Assembly (NCBI RefSeq): GCF_910592395.1 | Contig: NC_088318.1 | Span: 14,382,349-14,446,348 of the forward strand | DNA from: Lineus longissimus | Lineage: Eukaryota > Nemertea > Pilidiophora > Heteronemertea > Lineidae | Reading direction: 5' to 3' | DNA: 64,000 nucleotides | Part shown: piece by piece, positions 38,901 to 50,900 of the stretch | How positions within the stretch are numbered: the first letter of the stretch is position 1 | Layout of the letters: each line of letters begins with the position of its first letter | Position numbers and translations under genes: made by a program | Notes under the pieces: generated by a model | Databases searched by the model: none | What the model saw: the letters and a program-made list of their open reading frames with translations, nothing else | What the model was told of the DNA's origin: nothing

Positions 38901-41900
38901 TTTTCATAATGTAGTTTCTATTTCGTGGGCGTACCAAATATCCTAAATGAGCCATGTCCAGAATTCCGGGCCTTCTTCAAACCTCATCCATCAAATCTAC
39001 GAACAAAGTCAAAACAGAACATCAAAAAGTATTTCAGGCATCAGCGATCTTTAAGAATTCAATTATCTTGTCGTGAAGGTATCGTGGTGATTCCCTTGCG
39101 CATCCTCTACGGGAGGTCACCGGGGTGACAAAGGGGACGCAGTCGCCGGACAGTCGTTCGCAGATGGTCGCTGGTCACAGACAAGACGCTCGCACGCTCG
39201 TCCCTTTCTTCAGTCAACGCGATGCAAACAGATTTTAAATATTTGAATAAGTATCTTGAATAATTAACGAAAATCGCCACACGCAAGAAGATCTATAACA
39301 GCGGCTGTAAAATCTTTAACTAAACCCATACGCACTTGCGCTGAATTAGAAGAACATGTGTTTAATTGCTAATTACGGAGAAAACCAAATTGAAACGTTC
39401 CGTGAAACCTGCACATGATTGCGATGAATTCGCTGTGGCGCCTTCAGAAAAATCGCAGCTCTACCCGAGGCAATGTCACGAAGTGTGGTTTTTAGCTGTA
39501 CCCGCGGCAGTGTCACGAAGTGCACCCTAGCATGCAGCCGTGTGCCCCTCACTGGAATAAACTCATCGATCCCGCGTCTTTTACAGCTAATTTTCATTAA
39601 AGGATTTCCGTCAGGCGTATAATGTGTCGATGATGCGCTAAGCACTCGAGAGGCGCTGGGGGAAACAGGCTGAGTGACTACGCCACTTTTGCTGTCAGGC
39701 CGAAGAAAATATTTCTCGAATTCTGGAATGACAATCAAATACATCCGATATTTTTGGATAGCCTATGGGGCTATGAAACGATTTTCCCTCATTGCACAAG
39801 TTTCGCCGACACCATTTCTTCGTCTGAAGAAAAACAGGCTAAAATTTTTTTTAATGCCTTGCTACCGGCGCCAAACCTTACGCGTTGCACTGATCACACA
39901 TGAGTACATCGGGAACTTTGAAATGAGATTCCAGTTCTGACTGCAACTAAAAGCCGATACATTTCGAATGGTATCGTCGAGCAGATTTTTCACGATTTTC
40001 TTTTCATGTTTCTCCTAAAATGCAAAAACAGTACGTTACAAGCATCCTGATTGGATATCCCAATCTTCAAATCATCTTGTCTCCCGTTGTCTGCCCGATA
40101 AAAACTCAAAAGGAAATTATCAAATCGTTTTTTGATCCTTTCCGTGGCTGGAAAGGATACCAAACAAAGAATTACTATAGACGGGCACAGAACAACAGCA
40201 GTCTTGCCTTCAGCGCATTATGCTAAGAAGAAATACTATCTTCGGCATTGTGGAGGGCTGGGGCATTAGCTGAAAGACAATCGGGTGAAAACATCTCTAC
40301 AAATACGGTAATCCTCGGCGTACTTTGCTCCGAGACAGGAAGAGGGGCAGTTGGGTTTAACCCTCGAAACCTTAAGGTCGATGTAGAGATCGATACATCT
40401 GTAGAACAAATCAAGTATGAACTAATCGTGATACTAGGGATTCAGTAATGATTATCACTGCTAAATATTGGGACTCAAAATCAGATGGGAGCTGCTTTTA
40501 CCAGTTGTCGATGTTTCGTCCAAGGGGAAATCGTCAAGACAGTTGTCAATACCGGAATAATGTACTATTATTACCAAGTCGTCAAAAAATCAAAATTACA
40601 ATTTTTAACTGTGTGTTTGGTTACATGTATAACTCTATCAGTACACCTGTCATCTTGACAAAAACACTTGAAATAGCAATTAGAGTTGATGACAATTTTA
40701 TTTAAGTGTTCGATTAGGTTACTTCCGGTTGGGTCCGTGGTCTAATTGGCGTCACTGCCGTAAGGGAGGCCATTGCACGTGGTCGGTGCGGTACCTATAT
40801 GGGTAAATGGCCGTCCTGCGGCATTGAGGCTAATACTGTGGTAATGTGATGACACTTGGCGATGCTGGGGTGGACAATAAGGGATCAATTAAGCCAGATT
40901 GCCTAGAGACGTGGAAGGGATGGCCAAGTGTCGGATTCAATACGGATAACCTGAATGTCTGTTTTGCTGTCACTCTTAAGATAATGGTATTTATTTCCAT
41001 TAAGTGTCGGCCATTTTGGATGAATTTTTATACTCTTGCCTGCGGATGGGGCAGGTGTAGAATGTAATAATTGTTAAGATTAGAAAAGTTAATGAATGCC
41101 AAGCAGTTGATTGTAACACAAAATGGTCAAATCAGGTGTCAGGATAAAACGTTGTATATTCTGTTTGAAATGTTCATTACGTAAGCCTCCGATAATCCTT
41201 GTGAAATATTGGCACTGCATTGACCGACATCCTCTCATGTACATGTTATAATGAGTAAAGTACTATTTTGATCCTCACACACCCTACAATTCCAAGGTTT
41301 CCGAACAAAGTTTTTGAGCCTTGTTTTTTCCCTCAATGTTCATTTATACAAAAAAAATGTTGGCTGGAAAGGCTTCGCCGGATGTCCTCGAGATGGGAAG
41401 ATGGCAATACTACTACGCCACGAGGAGCTACATGTATTCTACTTCCTCTCAAGAAAAGGCTTAGTTCACCTGTCAGAAAAAAGCAAGAAATTAGATTTAT
41501 TAACTGCAGTGAAACGAAGTACGTTCTTCGCAACTTCAAGTATAAAGTGATAAAATCTAACTTGATGTCTTATAGAAATCATTTGATTGATGCCCTATAG
41601 ACAAGATATGTATTGGACATCACCAGATTCTGCCTGGTTCTGTGAAGAATTGGACAGTGTCTACAGGCAAAATGCCATAGTTGTTACAAAGAAAACATGA
41701 AAACAGCTATCAAACGTGTAATCATTTCGATCAGAGTGTAATTTACATATTGTAAATCATAGGCCTGAACTTGGCGCCATGGCTTGATCAAGATAGTCTT
41801 TCATGCCTTTTTTGCAAGGCTTCATATTGTACACGCCGCCTATTCAAAAGGTTATTTTGAAATTTGAATATCTTTCGTGTTTTCGCATGTTCACATGCAT

Positions 41901-44900
41901 GCATTGTAATCTTGTGAATATGACAAATCGATGCCTATCAATGTAAGGTTTATGATTTTGTAAGAAAGACCTACATACAGAAGACTGGACTTAAACATCT
42001 TACTACGAGTAGATCACCAATAAATTCTAGTATCGAAGTTCCGATTCTTATTAAATGAAAGAGCGGTGTTTGGTAAGTTAATTTGGGGCAGGGGTCTGAA
42101 AATGTCATGCTTTCAAAAGAATAATTCAATAAAGTTCTATATTATAACAGAATGACTTGCCTAATTCCAATTAACTAATATTCATTGTTACATGTAATGT
42201 ATAACACTAACAGCATAACTTGCCTAATTCCAATTCACTGATGTTCATGTAACAGTATAACTTGCCTAATTCCAATTCACTGATGTTCATGTAACAGTAT
42301 AACTTGCCTAATTCCAATTCACTGATGTTCATGTAACAGTATAACTTGCCTAATTCCAGTTCACTGTTTCTTTGTTGCATGTAATGTAGCATTATAATTT
42401 GCCTAATTCCAATTCACGGATGTTCATGTAACAGTATAACTTGCCTAATTCCAATTCACTGATGTTCATGTAACAGTATAACTTGCCTAATTCCAATTCA
42501 CTGATTCTTTGTTACATGTAAAAGTACATGTATAACGTATGTCATCGTCCAATGCACTTATATTCTGTGTCGAAACGGTGTTATGTTTGATCGTTCGATG
42601 CCTTTTTAAACGAGTATAGCCCAAAATAAAATCGGATGATATTTTAGTCACAGAATGAATTCAAACACAGCCTTAGCTTGGTGTCGTGCAAACGGAGACA
42701 ACAAGATTAGCTCATTGGATAACTAGCTTAATCTCCTTTAAAATCACTTTCACCTGCCGGCGATAATCTTCCCTACCGCTCGTTAGGACTTAGTCAAGTT
42801 AAGCACAATTCTTGAAAAATCATTCCCTTCCATTACCATGGAAACCAACATTCGATACAACAGGTTTTGTTTTCTTCCATTTCTAATGCAAAGATTAGTC
42901 TTCGTTATTTCAGCCGATTGTGAGTTATAAAAAATAAATCTTGGTAAATTTTCAAAGTAGGGGCTTGTGTCAAACCGTGTATGTTACATCGGAGGAGTTA
43001 AAAATAGATAAAATGTCGATGATCGACGGACCATGAACATAATTGATTATGTCTCCTGATGAAAAACAGTTGTTTGAACATGACGATTACCAGGACCTGA
43101 AGAGTGTTCCAGATCAAGTAGAATCAAATACACACGTGTACTATGGTCAAAACTCTATACAAATCTTTAATGTACAGGGCAGGACACACACAAACACGTT
43201 GAAACAAACAGCACGTAAAATTGCGTGTCCGGCCCAAGTTGTGGCTCAATTCTGGTCTGCAGATTACCTCTTTCGACGGCCATGTTTATCAAGCGTGATC
43301 TCGCGACATCTTTCACTTAATTATTAGCGTGTAATACGGATTTTTGTATTCGTGGTATAGTCCTGATGAGAAATACCTCAAATTTATTACTTTGGTACAC
43401 TCTAAATATTTATACATAGTTTGGTCTGTTCAATGTGAAACTGTCAAATTTATAATTTTACTTCAGCGTTCTGTTGATTCAGGCAGACGTTTTGCTTTCC
43501 TCAGTCGTGTTTGGAGTTTGTATCAAGTCAAACATTTGAAATGTTTCCCAATAAATATATTTTGGCCGATCGTAAGACATCCATCGTGCTTGTTAGGCGC
43601 TGAGTGAAAGCCAATGCCACGGTTTGAACAAAGGGCTTCTGCCGACTGAAAGCAGACCGGAAGTTCCTAAAAGCTGATTGAGGATGACGAATGGTGATGT
43701 CATGATTGCATAATTATGATCTCCGCAAAATACCTCCTAATGTTTTAGGTACACAGGCAGAGTCAATTCTTAAAAAGAGGAGGATAGAACTCGGGAATGC
43801 AGTTACCATGAGGGAAGAAAATTGTCCGTTCACATGACCCGAATTGCTGCTCAAGAAATTTTACTTTCCTTCAAAACATTGAACTATGATTTTACAAAGA
43901 CTCAAACAATACGTTGACAGTGAAAGAAAAAGGCATGACAAATCAGTGTTCTGGTGCAGGCCCATTACCATGGAATATGGAATCAACTGCCGATAACGCA
44001 ATGACGTTCTAATTGTAACCTCATCTATTCTAGGTTCCCTTCACAACGTCCCAACACACAAAGGCCAGTCGCTAAAATATGCATATCTGTCGAAGCTATC
44101 GGACTTATAATGGCAAGAAATATGCAATGATATTACTCCCTTCCTTTCCATACAAGATTGATGCTCTTTGAAGCCAGGTCTCCACATAAAGTCGCCTTTA
44201 ATTACGCTGATTCGATTGTTCTGGCATCCTACGGGTTTGAGGTTCTCTAATGGAGTCCATATTGTACGGGAAAACCGGAAGATACTGTATTCAACTGGGG
44301 CCATATTTCTGCCGCCCTAATGGTGAGATTTAAATAATAAAAACTATACGGAATTTGTCGAACATTGATTCAATTCAGCGCATGACCCGAGAACATTGCT
44401 AAGTTGCCGCGAGGTTTGTGATGGTGTCATTCTACGATCCCGTGGTCGAAGATGTTAACCCATTCTGGATCTGATAACGCGAAACCATTCGTTTATTTAT
44501 ATTCTTAAAACACTGTTCCCCGTTGTGTAGGATCCGATCTTTGTTTGTAGATAATTATTTCACTCGAAGTGACAAGCACAAAACCTGATAATTACATAAG
44601 ACAGCGCGCCCTTAGCATCGCCCGTCTCCCTTCATAGTACAATAACCTTGCCAATATCTGAAAACTTTTTTCTCTGGGTAGATTTTTCTTATTTCCCCGA
44701 TATTTCCTTTCCACCTGCTCGGTATGGTGAAGCTGGGCACACTTGTATCTGCTGCCTCGGGCGCGGATAAAAATTGGCAAGATCCAAGTGCGCGACGCGC
44801 GGTAGTGGGTTTCTTCATGGGCGGTGAATGGGATCTTTTTCCATAAGATTTTTTCTACGCAGAATATTTCGATTTCAGGTTTTTCAGTAGCTGCTATGGT

Positions 44901-47900
44901 TTTGAGTCCCTTGTTCTTAAAGGTCTTACTTGGTTTTAGTGGGAATTGCTTCATTCTAAGCCGATCGGCTTCATCGATTCATGCTTGGTTTTTGGTTCTG
45001 TCTAGAACGCAGAAATTTAGGAATTTTTTTGATAAATATTTTCTAGATATAAGATTATTTTAAACGTACTATTACTTCCACTGATATGATTTGGATTTTA
45101 TATGAAGTTGAATAAAGTACCGGTATAATTGATACTCAATTTCTTACTTGGGGAGGGGGAGTGGGGCACGGAGCAGCCAGATGAATGGGGGCCACCATCA
45201 GCTAGTTGTTAATCCCGTGATTAGATTTAATTTTCTCCGACGAAATGCAGATCATCAATCTATTGTTGTCGTATTTGTCAACATATCTGGCAAATTAACA
45301 GCAGATATCCCGACATATGGCCACCCCTGATAGTGTTGACAAAAAGCCATTTCATAGCTAATTTGCTTACTGAGATTCAATATTTTTCTACTGGTGATTA
45401 AACGTGTTCTTTGTGTGTCGCTGCCACATTATCGTTGATCACCAAGTTAAAATAACTCGTTGATTTTAGTTGCTTTTATTGAGAATTTAATCGGGGCGGG
45501 CTCGGGACATGGAGGCGCATTTAAATGTGCTTGTTGGGTGGATGTTTGGGGAGAGATAAGGCAAACAGATCATGTTATCCGTGCGTTTGGTTTAACCAGT
45601 AAGGTACCCGCCATGATTTAATTTGGTTATATCATGTTTCAAATATGGACGTCGATTTCCGAGAGCGACGTTTTATCAAAATAAAAAGTTGTCAGCTTTG
45701 TTAAATGGAAAACTTGGTCAACACGGTCATGAATTTATATTCCGATTTTGGCAAACGAGTAAAATATTTCCCTCAGCCACTGTTTAAGGAAGAAACTGGA
45801 TGTAACCAGTTGATGTCTGGGGATGGGCTTCTTTTACAGCAAATTCTCAGTTTGAATTCTTGATTGAAAGATACATTAGAACCTCATGTTTCATCCATTC
45901 TCCGCCTTTCTTTCTTTACAGAGCTCAGCCTACGGTTATAAAGAGGGTTCAGATGCGTGGCGAGGGCTGACCCAACCCACAGCTTACTACCCGTACGATC
46001 CAACCATGGCGGGGTATCCCTACGGTAACAGGTAAGTTCACACCAATACTTAGTTTTTGACATCGAGCAAGTCACATTATTCAGAATGCTCCCGGCATTT
46101 GTTTGATAAAACGGGGTGAAGGAACCGATGGAAGCCAAATGCCATTGATGACTAACTTCCACTTTGCGTTTAGATTCGATCCTTAACAAATCTAGAGTTA
46201 GACATTGAACATGATATTCAGGGAATAAGGGTGAATAAGAAGCCTATATCTCACGAGATTTGCCTCATCGTAGGAGAAGCTGCGAGACGAAATCAATGGG
46301 TATAAAAAGTAAAGGAAAGGGATCGAGTTTGACCTATAAATGTGTTATGCATGGCGACCCGGTAATCCAACTGTCAACATTAGCATTGTTTGCTAAGATA
46401 AAGTCGGTCCTTTGATCTTTCACGCAGAAAATTTCCTTTTTTGCACAGAAGTGAAAAATGATTCAAGTCATCTTAATGAAGAAGCATTGATGGATAGCGC
46501 TTTTTTCCAATCAGCACAACGGGCAGTAGCCAGTAATGCATTGCTGGTAACCAAAATGACACCACGGCGTAATCATTCCACCTTCTTTTCACCGCAATCG
46601 ACACCGCTGCTGCCGAAGGCGGCCACCACCTTACTCAAGTAGATTCAAAGTAGGCGGCCATAAATATGGAGAATCTTTGTCACATATGCCTTTCTAATCA
46701 GGGACCATGTTCTCCTTGGCCGAACTGACAAAGGTTTGCCCGAGCAATTTCTCACTAGAAAGAAATGGGGAGAAATGGACGCGATGCGGGTTGATTAAGG
46801 TTGGAGGTCCATCTGGTGTTGATGATGAGGTGTTATGATATTAACTTTGTCTGTTGTGAGCGAGTCCCTCGGGTGCTTGCAGCGAGATGAGATGTATGCT
46901 TCTGTCACCCAAGACGAATGGATACTGTCATTTAGAGGGAGAAAAACCCAAGGGTCGAATTGGCAATTTCTTTGTAGTTTTTCGGCGGGATTTGTCGGAA
47001 TCACCTGACGGAAATAGGGATGGAAGCAGTGCTATAATGAATTTTACCGGCCGTATTAGATTTTCAGCAACAAAGATGGCTACGCACATTTGAACTAGAG
47101 GTATAATACATATACCCAGTAAGTTGGGCGATATTTAAATAATTAACAGAGTAGTGTTCCATCTGATGGGTGACATGCAGTAGTTTTTTTCTGTCTGTGT
47201 AACTGGTCTGGTTGCTTTTCAATCCTCTTTTTTTCAAACTTTATCAAAACTTGAATTGACTCTAGGCTAAATATACTTCCCTGTTCTTATCTTTACACGA
47301 TATGTCAGATAGCACAAGGATTATAGCCAACCAGAAACTCTCATTCCATGAGACTTTCCCGGATCTAGTTGTTTATGATTTCGCTTGTATCACCGAGGGA
47401 CATTGTTGGCTGATCAAATTTGCACGTTTTTTAAAACGTTTAAAATGTTGTTGTCAGGAATCTGAAAAAAAGTTTTTATGCCTCGGGCAAATCAAGTATG
47501 ATTCCGTTAACACAGAGAAACAATGGTAAAGAAACCGTTCTGTAGTCTAGGAGTACATATACTTATCGTTATCTTCTTATCTTATGTTTAACCCAACCCT
47601 CTTTCCCTGTTTTTACAGTTACGGTGGTATGGACCTGAATGGTGCAAGACGGAAAAATGCCACTCGGGAAAGCACAAGTACACTAAAAGCATGGCTTAAT
47701 GAACACAAAAAGAACCCCTACCCCACCAAGGGGGAAAAGATTATGCTCGCCATCATTACAAAAATGACCTTGACCCAAGTGTCTACGTGGTTCGCGAACG
47801 CTCGCAGACGATTGAAGAAGGAAAACAAGATGACCTGGTCCCCAAGAAATAGATGTGACGAGGATGGCGAGAAAATAGACAGCGATGCTGATGATGATGG

Positions 47901-50900
47901 TGATGGGGACAAGGATGACATCAAGTCGCCGATAGATGATGCTAGTAGTGATACGGGTAAGTGCAGTCTTGTGGCGAATTAATTTCAGCTTTCTGATTGG
48001 TCAGGAAAAAACCGTCTCTTTTTTGAAAGGATCTGAGTCCGAAGCGAGAGAAGAAAACCCCACTGCTTACCCAAATGATTGCAAATCGAAACGAAATTTG
48101 TCCATTACAAGAATGTTTTAAATGTGATCGGTCGTCTGTGGAGTCCCTCTAAGTTCATATTAATGGAACTTATTCAAGGTGGAGATTCGCTGATTTACAA
48201 CACGCAAAGATTATTATTAGGTTGCGTCCATGAGTTGTAAAACATTTCGACTCGTGTTAACTTATTAGACTACATTCATTGACATTTGTGGACATCTCGT
48301 AGGGTCCTAAAGAAACATCCATTGAGGGCACTTTTATTCATGTAAACTACATCATGACAATTGTCTCTTAAAGTAGCAGGAAATTAGAAACTCCGGGAGC
48401 CACGCGTAAGAAAGTGTTCCTCATCCTCAATCTGAGAATAACACTGCACTACGCTGATCGAACTCAAAAGAATGTTCCTTTTCCAATACTGGCAGGTTTA
48501 TTACGAAGCTGTGCCGGATATTTCTCCTAATTGCACTAATAGCATGGTGTATTGAGCCCATACACTAAAAACAAAACTCGCATCGATGCTGGAGTCGGCA
48601 TTTGTGATTTCACGCGGGCCGTGGACGGGAGTTACGACGAGTACGGGGACCCCGCTGGGAGAAACGCGTTATGACGTCCATCCATTGATACACCACGCTC
48701 CAGCACTCTTCACCGTGTGTTTTCTTTTCATTTCATTAGAGAGGCAACTCGTTGAAGCTTGTCGCCAGCTACTGAAGCCAATTCGCGCTAATTGTCCTCT
48801 GTTATTTCACATTTGTTACGCAGGCAGCCCTTTTATAGCTGAAAACAACGCCATGTTTTCTAAGTGTCAAAATCCCCTCATATTTTCAAACAAAACTCGG
48901 CGGGAGACTTCATGTCCTTCATGACTGTCAACATGAGACCAGGAAGGCGTAAATCTGTCATAGGACCCTCGGACAAATTGCGCAGTTGTGAAAGCACTGT
49001 AACAAACTTCATGTGCTTATTCCCAGATCTCAATGTTTTCTGAGAAAATATGCAACCCGAACATCGTACACTATCCTGGCACCTTTCGAGGCTGAAAATT
49101 TTGATAAAACGTCTGTCATTGTTCATTGTTATTTCGCCCGAGGCTGGATGATTTCTGGCGCGGTCTGTGTAAGGCGAGTGTCTCTCTTCGCTTAGGCAGA
49201 CTTGGGGTCATACACTGTAAATGGGTTTCTTTCTTACAAATAAAGGACGTGGTCCATCATTGTTATAATTGGCTTGAGAGAATCCTTATTGTTGTGCCAA
49301 TACGTTGAGAGTGCGTTTGTCTGTTGTGACAGTTTCCAAATCAGAACAACCAACACGTGGCCTTATTTAGAATGTTTAAAAGCGATTTTTTTTGTTACAG
49401 GGGAGGGGAAGGCCAGGGAAGGTACATGTGTAGCTACCCCCATTGAAAATATCTCAATAATGAATTTGAAATCGTCCTATGTTTCAATTTCATTTCAAGC
49501 ACGATGTTTCATAACTGTCTTTTTGTTGATACTTGACATGCTGTAAACAATGCGGTGTTTGGAAGTGAGGCAAGGAAGTTACCTCCATGGGTTCGGCGTC
49601 AAATACTTCAACCAAAACCTCCCATTAGTCTCGACAAATGAAATGATTCCATTGGTGACGTTGAATTGCGTCTTAGATTTTCATATAATCCCACCAAATT
49701 ACTGGAGATAATGATTTAATGATCACTGAATGTCCTAACTGATATTGATGCCTGTAAAATAATCATACCAATTATTCCTAATGCATCTTCAGCCTGAGTG
49801 GAAATTAAACATTCACTCTGCTGAACTTCCCCGCGATAAAACTAACCCCTCCATCGTGTATCCTGTCGGCGAAATTGGTCTGTAATTAACCATCACTCAG
49901 GATAAAATTGGTCTGTAATTAACCGTTTACTTAACGGACTCGGAGTTCAAATTAAACAAGGCGGTGTTTATTGAGAAATCAGACATGATAGGCTATTGTT
50001 TAGTGCGCTGTTGTCTCAAATAACTGGCTCATAACAATTTATCAGACAAAATTGGGAAAATAACCAATTTTATAGACAATTTGCTTGCAATCACCGAGTT
50101 GATTTGCCTTGATTCTTTATCCGGTGAAAAATCAACCAATTGGAAACGAACAGCCAGTTGAGACGTTGGTGTCGATTGGTTGCAAAGGGTTTGTTTGCAC
50201 AGAAGACGGCGTTGATTGGCTCTAAATTGCCGAGTCATGGATCGAGGATCGTATGATATCAACTTGACCCAAACAATGTCTACAACCCCTCTCGCTTACA
50301 CTTATGTTTTCGGTCTTCTTAACCTGAATTCGGTATCATTGTCTTACTTGTTATCTCGCAAGAGTTGATGAAGTCAAGAATAGAGCGTGTAAGCGGAGAC
50401 AATAAGCGCCGAGATCGGCCGTGATTGCTAAATCATTCAATCTGATTCCGGTCAAACGATCGATTGCACCTCGGGTTGATTAATAAAATCATGAACTTTG
50501 ATTAGTTCAATGGAGGAGGCCGGAGGAACACGTAGCACCAATTCAATGATAATTAACTGCTTCGTGAGAAGGTTTAACCCCCTGGTACCAAATAGGAATA
50601 ATTTGGTGTTGGTATTTCGCAAAGTTAACATGAAAAATATGTGAAGCTCTGTTAGTGATATTGCATACTTATTTCTCGTTGCAGGTAAATCATTGAGTGA
50701 CCACGACCCCCTCTGCTCAAGTGTCTCACCGAGTTCGTGTTCACTGGACCTAGACCGCAAGGTGTCGCGCCTTGACGCATCAGACGCCCTCAAAGATACG
50801 CAAAGTCCCGGAGACCTATCATCCCCACACGACGCTTTCAACATAAACGGAGATAAACCTCGGATCTGGTCTCTCGCTCACACTGCTACCTCGACGAGCC

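Larger units (their letters stand above)
30875..45921 (+). other. Irx intron 2 (15 kb)
   Basis: This is the largest intron, running from GTAAGT to TTTCTTTACAG. It holds most of the repeats in the window: microsatellites, tRNA-like SINE remnants, an inverted repeat and a 42-bp minisatellite, each listed separately. A candidate noncoding element with E-box and TAAT cores is at 33450-33660. An imperfect palindrome built on CATTTAAATG lies at about 45516-45531. No nested gene is supported. Confidence 0.8.
47957..50684 (+). other. Irx intron 4 (2.7 kb)
   Basis: The intron starts GTAAGT and ends TTTCTCGTTGCAG. It contains a TAAT-rich stretch at 49670-49930 with an exact 20-bp repeat and a CCAAT-motif cluster at 50051-50219, both listed separately. 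No nested gene was recognised. Confidence 0.85.

Noticed and set aside
40734-40815. tRNA gene or SINE on + strand (TGGTCTAATTGG resembles an A-box)
   Set aside because: No acceptable B-box or paired stems follow at the expected distance, so the match is too weak to annotate.
42151-42536. Regularly spaced repeats suggesting a CRISPR array
   Set aside because: The whole 42-bp unit repeats with no unique spacers, in animal DNA; this is a minisatellite.
47718-47924. Ser-rich minus-strand ORF across the homeobox exon
   Set aside because: It is the antisense shadow of the Asp-rich tail and homeodomain coding sequence.
50452-50844. 130-codon minus-strand ORF overlapping exon 5
   Set aside because: Antisense shadow of Irx exon 5 and its acceptor, with no domain of its own.
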